DNA from: Halothece sp. MAG
Lineage (GTDB): Bacteria > Cyanobacteriota > Cyanobacteriia > Cyanobacteriales > Rubidibacteraceae
Direction: 5' to 3'
Length of the DNA: 5,897 bases
Assembly: GCA_018610095.1 (NCBI GenBank)
Contig: JAHEOB010000126.1
Location: 1 to 5,897 of the forward strand
Positions 1 through 5,897 of this stretch are shown here, piece after piece. The notes under the pieces are model-generated. The model was not told the DNA's origin. It searched no databases and saw only the letters and a list, made by a program, of their open reading frames with translations. A program made the position numbers and the translations under genes. The first letter of the stretch is position 1; every line of letters starts with the position of its first letter.

Positions 1-3000
1 ATTAAAGCCAATGTTGCTGTTAGAGGAGAACTCACTGATCCAGAAATTGATATTACTGCGGAAAGTGTTAACACGACAACCATTGATCAAGTTGCCTTTG
101 ATCGTTTCCAAACCCAATTATCAGTGATTGGCAATGAAGTTCGGATCAATGAGTTTCAAGCCATTCCAGAGACTGGCGGAGAAATTACGGCTCAAGGCTC
201 ATTGGATTTAAATCAACAGCAGAAGTTTGCCCTAAATTGGAACATTAACAATGTTTCTGGGGAAATTATTCGTCCTTATCAAGCGAATCTTCCTAGTGAT
301 TTAGGAATTCTCAATGGCGATGGCAGGGTGACGGGATCGCTAACTGATTGGAAAACTTTTAATGGTAGTGGTCAAGCCAACTTAGCGATCGCAGGTGGCA
401 GTGTCACCATTCCAGAGTTTCAATTATCAGGCGGTCAGTTACAAACCCAACTAAACGTCAATAACATTCAACCGCAAAAACTAGCACAAGTCCCTTCGCA
501 ATTACAGAATCCCGTCTCTGGTCAGTTTCGCCTCAATAGTAACTTAGCTGAGCTGTCACCCCAAACGTTGGAAGTGGCAGGGGAAGGAAGTTTAAATTTG
601 CCTCAAGGAGAATTATTCGCCACCAATTTCAATCTAAGGAATGGTCAGTTTGATGCTGATGTCAATCTTGGTCAAATCCCAGTGAGCTTCTTTAACCCCG
701 ATGAGATTGCCCAAACAAGGGATGAAGTTTTATCTGGGAATTTCAGTGTCAATGGCAGCATTGCTGAGTTTAACTTGAACCAAATTCAAGCACAAGGTTC
801 TGGCGAAATTACAATTCCTTCAGCACAAACTAGCCAAATTCGATTACAAAATTTACGGTTACAGGATGGCAACTGGGGAGGTGACCTTCAAGTTAGTGAT
901 TTAAGAATCGGTCGCTTTTTACCACAACTTTCCTCCCAATTATCCAGCGCGATCGTCAATATCCAATTAACGGCTCAAGGAAATATTAATAATTTAACCC
1001 CAGAAGGGATTACCGTTAAAGGAAATGGGGAAATTAATAACCCTGTTGGTGGTAAAGTGATTGCAGATGCCATCAGCTTACAACAAGGGGAGTTTAATTT
1101 AAATACTCGTGCTGAAAATGTAGAACTTGCCCAATTTTCAGACTTTCTCCCGCAACTTCCCCCCCAATTATCCAGCGCGATCGTTAATACCCAATTAACT
1201 GCCCAAGGAAATATTAATAACCTCACACCGGAAGGGATTACCGTTCAAGGAAGTGGCGAAATTAATAATGTTGTTGGTGGCGATATTTTTGCAGATGCCA
1301 TCAGCTTACAACAAGGGGAGTTTACCTTAAATACTCGTGTTGAGAATATAGAACTTGCCCAATTTTCAGAAAGGCTACAAGGAACAACCCAAGGCAATGT
1401 TAATGTTCAGGGCAATCTGGATAATCTGACGCCTTCTGGAATCACTGCAGACGCAAATTTAGACTTTAACCAAGGACTTGCGGTAATTACCAGACCCCTC
1501 AATACCCGTATTCGTTGGGATGGTCAGCAAATTATTTTAGAACAAGCTAGTGCGGAAGACTTTTTTGCCGAAGGAACGATTGCCTTAGATTTCAATCAAC
1601 AGGGCGTGGATTTAATTGACAACGTTGATTTAACCCTTGATGCTGAAAATTTAGACCTAGCGAAAATTCCCCTTCCGCTTCCCGAAACCATGGAGCCGAT
1701 AAACATAGAGGGGCTTGCTGATTTTTCTGGAACCATTACTGGCAATCTAGAACAACCCAACATCCAAGGAGACTTGGCACTGCAAAACTTTGCAGTAGAA
1801 CAATTTAGCTTTGACTCGCAAATGCAGGGAACCGTCGTTGCCAATTCTCAACAAGGCGTGCAGGTGGATTTAAACAGTCAGCAGCGCGATCGCATTCAGC
1901 TCAGTTTATTATCCCCTAAAACTGATACTTTCCTGCCATTAGAACCCAATTCCTTTTTTGTGCAACAAGGGGATAGCATTGCCAAAGGAAGTCGAGAAAA
2001 CGAGCAATTGCAAGTCAATTTGCAACAACTTCCCTTGGCGTTGTTAAAAGATTTTGCGCCTTTGCCGAAAGAATTTGCCGAACAACCTGCTTCTGGAGAG
2101 CTAAATGGTGATTTAGCCATTAATTTAAACAATTTTGATCTTTCTGGGGAACTAGCGCTTGATAATCCTTCCTTAGGACGCTTCAACAGCGATCGCGCAA
2201 CAGCAAAATTTAGCTATATTGATGATACTTTTAAGGTTTCCCAATTTACTTTAAGGGAACAAGAAAGTGAGTATCAAGGGCAAGGTCGGATCACTCTGAA
2301 CGAAACAGGACCCAACTTTCATGGGAATTTGGAAGTCAAACAAGGACGGATTCAAGACATTTTTACTGCCCTACAAATTTTTGATATTGGTGACTTAACC
2401 GACAACTTCCTGAATCCCGACTATGGTGATGCCAGTGATCTAGAAACGACAGGCGTTGGTGTTCCCAGTGGTTCTTTAGAACAACAATTACGACGCTTTT
2501 CCGAAATTAAAGTCCTACAGGCTCAATTGCAACAACAGCAAGAGGATAGAAATCCCCTTCCCCCATTAGTGGAGGCACAAGGCAATTTTACGGGTCGTGT
2601 CAGTATTCAGGGAAGCTCCTTTGATTTAGGCGATATCCGAAGTGAATGGGAGTTAAATGGAGACAGTTGGCAATGGGGTCCCTATCAAGCGGAAACCGTG
2701 ACAGTCCAAGGCAATCTGGATAATGGCGTTTTGACCTTACAACCCATTCGTCTTGCCTCAGGGGATCAGTTTATCAATCTCTCTGGCACGTTAGGGGGAG
2801 AAAACCAATCCGCGCAGTTACAAGTCAAGGAAGTTCCAATAGCGGGGATAGAGAATTTGGTGGAACTTCCAGAATGGATGGGCGTTACCGGTACAATTAA
2901 CGGCACAGCAACGATTGGCGGTAATCCCGACAACCCCAGTGCCCGAGGAGAACTCAATGTCGCTAATGCCACCTTAAATGACAAACCCATTGATACCGTA

Positions 3001-4602
3001 CAAGCTAGTTTTAACTATAATAATTCCGAACTCAACTTCTTTGCCGAAAGTTCCCTCTCTGCTGATAGTGAGGATTTAACGGTTAGTGGCGATTTACCTT
3101 ATCAACTTCCTTTTGCCAGTATGCCTCCCAGTTCCGATGAGTTAAGTATTGATATCAGTCTGCAAGATGAAGGATTTGCTTTTCTCGATATTATTAGTAA
3201 CGGTGCTTTAACGTGGGAAGGTGGGGAAGGAGAAGTTAATCTTTCGATTAATGGTCCTTTTGATCCTAAAACACCTCAGTTGGATCAGTTAACTACCGAT
3301 GGGCAAATAAGCCTGTCAGGGGCAAGTATTGGCGCTCAATTCTTACCAGATCCCTTGAGTGATCTAAATGCGGAAGTTGATTTTGATTTTGATCAACTTC
3401 GGATTGAACAGTTTAATGCCAACTACGGTGGTGGGGAAGTTACCGCCCAAGGAGGACTTCCTTTATTCAACCAAGGAGCTACTTCCGACACACTCGATAT
3501 TAACCTAGACAACCTGGCTGTTAACCTACCCGATCTTTACCAAGGGAATGTTAATGGCAATATCAATGTTGCTGGAACTAGTTTAGAACCTCAGCTTGGC
3601 GGGAATTTAACCGTTTCTCAAGGAGATGTCATTTTAGCAGGAGGCGATGAGCAGTCCCCAACTACAACAGAAGCCAATAATGGTTCAGCAAAAGCCAATG
3701 AATCACAAACCCCATCAGAACCAAATAATGGTGATAATATCAAATTCAATAACTTAAATATTACCCTTGGGGAAAATTTAAATGTAACTCGACCTCCCAT
3801 TATGGATTTTCAAGCCGATGGCACTTTAGTTTTGAATGGTACTTTAACCAATATGCGGCCTAAAGGCGTGATCACTTTACAACAAGGACAACTGAATTTG
3901 GGAGTGACTCAATTCCGTTTAGCAAAAGGGGAGGAACAAACAGCAACCTTTAAACCGAATCAAGGATTAGATCCCTTGTTAAATCTGACATTAGAAACCT
4001 CGGTACTTGAAACTAGCGGTGCGACTCGTGCTGGGCAAACAGGCAAAGAAACCCTCGATCCCATTAATACTTCCGTTGGTGGCACGTTAAAATCAATTCA
4101 AGTACAAGCTCAAGTGGAAGGGCAATCGAGTCAATTACAAGCGGGAACAATCAATCCTGACAATGGCATTGTTAGCTTAAGCAGTAGCCCTGCTCGCAGT
4201 GAAACCGAAATTATTGCCCTATTAGGAGGTAGTGTAACTCAAGGTTTCCAACAAGGCGGTAGTGGTGCCCTTGGGTTGGCTAATATTGCTAGTACCACTT
4301 TTCTAGGGAGCTTGCAAAGAAGGCTTGGTAATACCCTAGGATTAAGTGAATTTCGCGTTTTTCCCACCCTGATTCCAACGGAACAAGAAGGAGAGGTCAC
4401 CGGCTCAACACTAAGTTTAGCAGCAGAAGCAGGAATTGATATCACTGATAAAGTATCTTTTTCTGTATTAAGTATTTTTGATGCTGAGCAACCATTACGA
4501 TATAACCTTCGTTATCGTCTCAGTGATGAAATCTTGTTACGAGGATCAACTGATTTGTCAGAAAATAACAATATAACCATTGAATTTCAAACGAGCTTTT
4601 AA
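1..4602 (+). CDS. tamB: TamB/TIC236-family translocation and assembly module protein (DUF490), 5'-truncated
   Basis: The reading frame is open from base 1 to the TAA at 4600-4602, giving 1533 residues. The GTG at 124 is internal and not a real start. TamB proteins are anchored in the inner membrane and span the periplasm as a long hydrophobic beta-rich groove. They partner an Omp85 protein (TamA/BamA type; Toc75 for plant TIC236) in outer-membrane assembly and lipid transfer. The visible part is a series of degenerate beta-strand repeats with motifs such as GNINNLTPEGI and GTATIGGNPDNPSARGEL (about residues 300-1000), and I find no cysteine, as suits a periplasmic protein. The TamB domain proper fills roughly residues 1180-1533. 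It includes PPIMDFQADGTLVLNG (about 1266), SSPARSETEIIALLGG (about 1395) and RRLGNTLGLSEFRVFPT (about 1440). The protein ends in an alternating strand with terminal Phe (ITIEFQTSF), like an outer-membrane beta-signal. The N-terminal signal anchor is outside the window. Family assignment is firm; the exact substrate is not. Confidence 0.93.
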   Translation: MKANVAVRGELTDPEIDITAESVNTTTIDQVAFDRFQTQLSVIGNEVRINEFQAIPETGGEITAQGSLDLNQQQKFALNWNINNVSGEIIRPYQANLPSDLGILNGDGRVTGSLTDWKTFNGSGQANLAIAGGSVTIPEFQLSGGQLQTQLNVNNIQPQKLAQVPSQLQNPVSGQFRLNSNLAELSPQTLEVAGEGSLNLPQGELFATNFNLRNGQFDADVNLGQIPVSFFNPDEIAQTRDEVLSGNFSVNGSIAEFNLNQIQAQGSGEITIPSAQTSQIRLQNLRLQDGNWGGDLQVSDLRIGRFLPQLSSQLSSAIVNIQLTAQGNINNLTPEGITVKGNGEINNPVGGKVIADAISLQQGEFNLNTRAENVELAQFSDFLPQLPPQLSSAIVNTQLTAQGNINNLTPEGITVQGSGEINNVVGGDIFADAISLQQGEFTLNTRVENIELAQFSERLQGTTQGNVNVQGNLDNLTPSGITADANLDFNQGLAVITRPLNTRIRWDGQQIILEQASAEDFFAEGTIALDFNQQGVDLIDNVDLTLDAENLDLAKIPLPLPETMEPINIEGLADFSGTITGNLEQPNIQGDLALQNFAVEQFSFDSQMQGTVVANSQQGVQVDLNSQQRDRIQLSLLSPKTDTFLPLEPNSFFVQQGDSIAKGSRENEQLQVNLQQLPLALLKDFAPLPKEFAEQPASGELNGDLAINLNNFDLSGELALDNPSLGRFNSDRATAKFSYIDDTFKVSQFTLREQESEYQGQGRITLNETGPNFHGNLEVKQGRIQDIFTALQIFDIGDLTDNFLNPDYGDASDLETTGVGVPSGSLEQQLRRFSEIKVLQAQLQQQQEDRNPLPPLVEAQGNFTGRVSIQGSSFDLGDIRSEWELNGDSWQWGPYQAETVTVQGNLDNGVLTLQPIRLASGDQFINLSGTLGGENQSAQLQVKEVPIAGIENLVELPEWMGVTGTINGTATIGGNPDNPSARGELNVANATLNDKPIDTVQASFNYNNSELNFFAESSLSADSEDLTVSGDLPYQLPFASMPPSSDELSIDISLQDEGFAFLDIISNGALTWEGGEGEVNLSINGPFDPKTPQLDQLTTDGQISLSGASIGAQFLPDPLSDLNAEVDFDFDQLRIEQFNANYGGGEVTAQGGLPLFNQGATSDTLDINLDNLAVNLPDLYQGNVNGNINVAGTSLEPQLGGNLTVSQGDVILAGGDEQSPTTTEANNGSAKANESQTPSEPNNGDNIKFNNLNITLGENLNVTRPPIMDFQADGTLVLNGTLTNMRPKGVITLQQGQLNLGVTQFRLAKGEEQTATFKPNQGLDPLLNLTLETSVLETSGATRAGQTGKETLDPINTSVGGTLKSIQVQAQVEGQSSQLQAGTINPDNGIVSLSSSPARSETEIIALLGGSVTQGFQQGGSGALGLANIASTTFLGSLQRRLGNTLGLSEFRVFPTLIPTEQEGEVTGSTLSLAAEAGIDITDKVSFSVLSIFDAEQPLRYNLRYRLSDEILLRGSTDLSENNNITIEFQTSF
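916..1371 (+). repeat. Tandem duplication of a 228-bp (76-residue) unit inside tamB
   Basis: Copy 1 is 916-1143 and copy 2 is 1144-1371. Both begin with FLPQL and end with ELAQFS plus Asp or Glu. By eye 63 of 76 residues match, with substitutions such as SS to PP at unit positions 6-7 and K to D at 47. A 36-nt block is identical at DNA level (1061-1096 and 1289-1324). The unit length is an exact multiple of three, so the frame is kept. It matches the general periodicity of the degenerate TamB repeats; a weaker relative follows at about 1390-1450 (GNLDNLTPSGITADANL). This implies a recent unequal crossover or replication slippage that lengthened the groove by one unit. Confidence 0.92.
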
Positions 4603-4605
4603 ACA

Positions 4606-4617
4606 GCGCGATCGCGC
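4606..4617. repeat. HIP1 octamer in an extended 12-bp palindrome, one of six HIP1 sites
   Basis: GCGCGATCGCGC is a perfect palindrome three bases after the tamB stop, containing GCGATCGC at 4608-4615. Other exact HIP1 octamers are at 385-392, 1886-1893 and 2189-2196 (in tamB), 5189-5196 (in the permease gene) and 5711-5718 (codons 4-6 of the last gene). Near matches ending in T rather than C occur in both copies of the tamB tandem repeat, near 950 and 1178. HIP1 is a highly iterated palindrome of cyanobacterial genomes. This copy has no T-run after it, so it is not a recognisable terminator. Confidence 0.9.
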
Positions 4618-4631
4618 AGGGCAATTTTCAA

Positions 4632-4745
4632 ATGCAGGTTAGTGTTAATTTTGCCAGTGGGGATTACAATCAAGCAATTCCGATTGCCATTGGCATAATG
4701 GTGGGCTTGATTTTGATGATGGTATGGGACATTGGTTTAGGATGA
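4632..4745 (+). CDS. Possible small single-pass membrane protein, 37 aa, unrecognised
   Basis: The ATG at 4632 opens a 37-codon frame ending in TGA at 4743-4745. An AGGG at 4618-4621, ten bases upstream, is a possible weak Shine-Dalgarno. The product has a polar start (MQVSVNFASGDYNQ) and then one hydrophobic helix at about residues 15-34 (AIPIAIGIMVGLILMMVW), ending DIGLG. Its stop overlaps the ATG at 4742 of the permease gene as ATGA, the usual arrangement for translational coupling. The frame is also open upstream to 4584, inside the end of tamB, so it could instead be the surviving C-terminal piece of a longer membrane protein. I do not recognise a family. Support is the overlap, the clean helix and the lack of any other use for this gap; the short length leaves chance possible. 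Confidence 0.42.
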   Translation: MQVSVNFASGDYNQAIPIAIGIMVGLILMMVWDIGLG

Positions 4746-5530
4746 AACATCAACTCCGCAAAATTACGACGCTTTTATCGGTTTATTACGCCTATATGTT
4801 GGAATATCGGGCGGAATTATATTTATGGGTATTAGCCAATTCCTTACCGATTATTTTGATGGGGGTTTGGGTTGAAGCTGGGCAAGGGGGAGACTTTGAT
4901 TTATCTCCCATCGAATTTATTCGTTATTTTCTAGGCGTGTTTCTGGTTCGTCAGTTTACTGTGGTTTGGGTGATTTGGGAATTTGAACGAGAAGTTGTAG
5001 AAGGGAAATTATCCTTTCGGTTACTGCAACCGATTGATCCGGTTTGGCATCATGTTGCTGCCCATTTATCAGAAAGATTTGCTCGGCTTCCCTTTGCATT
5101 AGCGTTAATTGGTTTGTGCTTTTTAATTTATCCTAAAGCAGCATGGTTTCCTGGTATTTGGCAAATTTTAGGATTTATTATTTGTTGCGCGATCGCGTTT
5201 GCGCTACGATTTCTAATGCAATATACGTGGGCGTTATTTTCATTTTGGACGGAACGAGCGAATGCCCTAGAAGAGTTTTCCTTAATGTTTTATTTATTCC
5301 TTTCAGGATTAATTGCCCCCTTAGAAGTCTTTCCTCCTTTGCTACGAGATATTGCTTATTTAACGCCTTTTCCTTATATGGTTCATTTTCCATCCTCTTT
5401 ATTAAGAGGGGAATCTGTTAATTTCTTACAAGCAGCAATTGTAGTTGCCATTTGGGGAATATTATTCTTCATTTTAAATCGTTGGTTATGGCGGTTGGGC
5501 TTGAAAGAGTATTCTGGCATGGGAGCATAA
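4742..5530 (+). CDS. ABC-2 type transporter permease (COG4587-like, ABC2_membrane_6 class)
   Basis: This is a complete 262-residue inner-membrane permease. About six hydrophobic helices are visible at residues 25-45, 58-80, 115-132, 140-165, 180-200 and 229-250. Family-like signatures are the cytoplasmic loop EFEREVVEGKLSFRLLQPIDP (with a break-type motif before RLLQPIDP) at 80-100 and FWTERANALEEF then FLSGLIAPLEVFPP near 168-199. The known pattern for this family is an ATPase plus two different permeases forming an exporter of unknown or varied substrate; neither partner is in the window. I chose the ATG at 4742 (MKHQLRKITT) because a basic residue-rich start directly before the first helix is usual for the family and it forms ATGA with the upstream ORF. 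The ATG at 4724 would add six residues (MGHWFR) and cannot be excluded; neither start has a strong Shine-Dalgarno. The gene follows tamB on the same strand with no visible terminator between, so it may be in the same transcript. Confidence 0.88.
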   Translation: MKHQLRKITTLLSVYYAYMLEYRAELYLWVLANSLPIILMGVWVEAGQGGDFDLSPIEFIRYFLGVFLVRQFTVVWVIWEFEREVVEGKLSFRLLQPIDPVWHHVAAHLSERFARLPFALALIGLCFLIYPKAAWFPGIWQILGFIICCAIAFALRFLMQYTWALFSFWTERANALEEFSLMFYLFLSGLIAPLEVFPPLLRDIAYLTPFPYMVHFPSSLLRGESVNFLQAAIVVAIWGILFFILNRWLWRLGLKEYSGMGA

Positions 5531-5607
5531 TTTTAATTTTTTTCATCACTTCCATGCAAATTTAGAATTTTAAAAATAAAAGTTACAGTTATCCTGTTTT
5601 GTTTTGG

Positions 5608-5631
5608 GAATTGGCAACACATAGCCAATTC
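5608..5631. promoter_or_regulatory. Intergenic inverted repeat, 8-bp arms with 8-nt spacer
   Basis: GAATTGGC (5608-5615) and GCCAATTC (5624-5631) are perfect inverted copies around an 8-base spacer. They lie between the permease stop and the last gene, about 70 bases upstream of its start. No T-run follows directly on either strand, so it does not look like a standard intrinsic terminator. A dimeric repressor or activator site, or an RNA hairpin at the end of the permease transcript, are the main alternatives. An 8-bp perfect repeat is not expected by chance in a 171-bp gap, but it is not impossible. The rest of the gap (5531-5701) is AT-rich, with a seven-T run at 5537-5543 and a weak AT hairpin ACTTT/AAAGT at 5640-5654 followed by a T-run. 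Confidence 0.5.
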
Positions 5632-5654
5632 GGGTAAGGACTTTTTAGTAAAGT

Positions 5655-5682
5655 TTTTGAGAAATGGTATAGCTACTATATT
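5655..5682 (+). promoter_or_regulatory. Possible sigma-70-type promoter for the last gene
   Basis: TATATT at 5677-5682 resembles a -10 box. TTTTGA at 5655-5660, sixteen bases upstream, is a poor -35 box. An overlapping alternative -10 is TACTAT at 5674-5679. Transcription would begin near 5689, leaving a leader of about 13 bases that just includes the Shine-Dalgarno. The inverted repeat at 5608-5631 would then sit just upstream of the -35 region, a place suited to an activator. AT-rich spacers often produce such matches, so this is tentative. Confidence 0.28.
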
Positions 5683-5691
5683 CGATTGATT

Positions 5692-5700
5692 AGGAAAGAG
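5692..5700 (+). promoter_or_regulatory. Shine-Dalgarno site fixing the start of the last gene
   Basis: AGGAAAGAG lies just before the ATG at 5702. The AGGA core (5692-5695) is six bases from the start codon, which is near-ideal spacing. It is the strongest ribosome binding site in the window. Confidence 0.7.
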
Positions 5701-5701
5701 T

Positions 5702-5897
5702 ATGAAACAAGCGATCGCGAAATTCCTACCGTGGATTCCAACAGGTACCTTTGGTGGCATTTTCCTACATTTTCTCTTGCAGCAGGAATGGCTACAAGCA
5801 GGAATTTCTTTTTTTCTCACCGCCGTTTCTGCTTTTGCGACTAGTTTTGGTGAAGGATTTGTGGAAGAATTGCGCAAGGGAGGAAAAGAACGAGGAC
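5702..5897 (+). CDS. Putative membrane-anchored protein, N-terminus only (3'-truncated), function unknown
   Basis: The frame from ATG 5702 stays open to the window edge, giving 65 complete codons. It begins MKQAIAKFLPWIPTG and has two short hydrophobic stretches, about residues 15-26 (GTFGGIFLHFLL) and 33-48 (AGISFFLTAVSAFATS). They are separated by QQEWLQ, which suggests a membrane hairpin or two short helices. A charged segment (EELRKGGKERG) follows and probably enters the cytoplasm. The strong Shine-Dalgarno and the hydrophobic pattern support coding. A short N-terminal membrane module of this kind is, from memory, found ahead of larger soluble domains in some cyanobacterial signalling ATPases (NACHT/STAND type), but nothing in the visible part proves that. 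The HIP1 octamer at 5711-5718 encodes part of its first residues. The 171-bp gap and own ribosome site suggest a unit separate from the permease. Confidence 0.68.
   Translation, partial: MKQAIAKFLPWIPTGTFGGIFLHFLLQQEWLQAGISFFLTAVSAFATSFGEGFVEELRKGGKERG

Noticed and set aside
124..126. GTG as the start codon of the tamB-family gene
   Set aside because: The same frame is open to the window edge and encodes typical repeat sequence (VAVRGELTDPEIDITAESV) before it, and the family needs a much longer N-terminus with a membrane anchor.
975..2186. Several - strand frames of 80-96 codons opposite tamB
   Set aside because: They are Ser/Leu/Lys-rich shadows of the repetitive Gln/Asn-rich + strand gene, with no ribosome sites or known domains.
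3373..3400. Perfect 9-bp inverted repeat (GAAGTTGAT / ATCAACTTC) with a 10-nt loop inside tamB
   Set aside because: It falls in coding sequence for EVDFDFDQL. One 9-bp repeat with a short loop is roughly expected by chance in a window of this length, and no regulatory context is visible.
5143..5421. 92-codon + strand frame inside the permease gene
   Set aside because: It lies wholly within the well-supported permease in another frame, and its hydrophobic look is inherited from the overlapping membrane-coding DNA.
5640..5658. Weak hairpin ACTTT/AAAGT followed by a T-run, considered as a terminator
   Set aside because: The five-pair stem is almost all A-T and would be very unstable; it also sits just before or within the possible promoter of the last gene.
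5533..5877. 114-codon open frame on the - strand over the intergenic gap and the last gene
   Set aside because: It is antisense to the + strand gene at 5702, which has a strong ribosome site and a sensible membrane pattern. The - strand product is a Lys/Cys-rich mix without recognisable domains.

Overview
The window looks like chromosomal DNA from a cyanobacterium. Six copies of the HIP1 octamer GCGATCGC lie in 5.9 kb, roughly one per kilobase, a density typical of many cyanobacterial genomes and rare elsewhere. The DNA is moderately AT-rich. The main protein is the long, Gln/Asn-rich cyanobacterial form of TamB, related to plant TIC236. A halotolerant unicellular lineage (Halothece/Euhalothece-like) is a weak guess only. 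All convincing genes are on the + strand.

Layout: (1) Positions 1-4602 hold the 3' part of a very large tamB-family gene (1533 codons visible; the start lies outside the window). It encodes the repetitive periplasmic beta-rich body and the complete C-terminal TamB domain. A near-perfect tandem duplication of 76 residues (916-1371) sits inside it. (2) After a 29-nt gap containing a HIP1 palindrome comes a possible 37-codon single-membrane-helix ORF (4632-4745). Its stop overlaps an in-frame ATG of the next gene as ATGA. (3) Positions 4742-5530 encode a complete six-helix ABC-2 type permease of the COG4587-like class. Neither its ATPase nor its usual partner permease is in the window. (4) A 171-bp intergenic stretch (5531-5701) carries an 8+8 bp inverted repeat and a possible promoter. 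(5) At 5702 a new gene starts with a good Shine-Dalgarno. It encodes a short membrane-hairpin N-terminus that runs off the window at 65 codons, so its function cannot be assigned.

How they may work together: TamB/TIC236 proteins bridge the inner and outer membranes and work with Omp85 proteins in outer-membrane biogenesis and phospholipid transfer. The tight spacing of tamB, the small ORF and the permease suggests co-transcription, but a functional link between TamB and the transporter is only inferred. No mobile element, CRISPR array, tRNA or rRNA is visible. I see no clear evidence of an undescribed system. The least explained items are the 37-aa ORF, the intergenic palindrome and the truncated membrane protein at the right edge.
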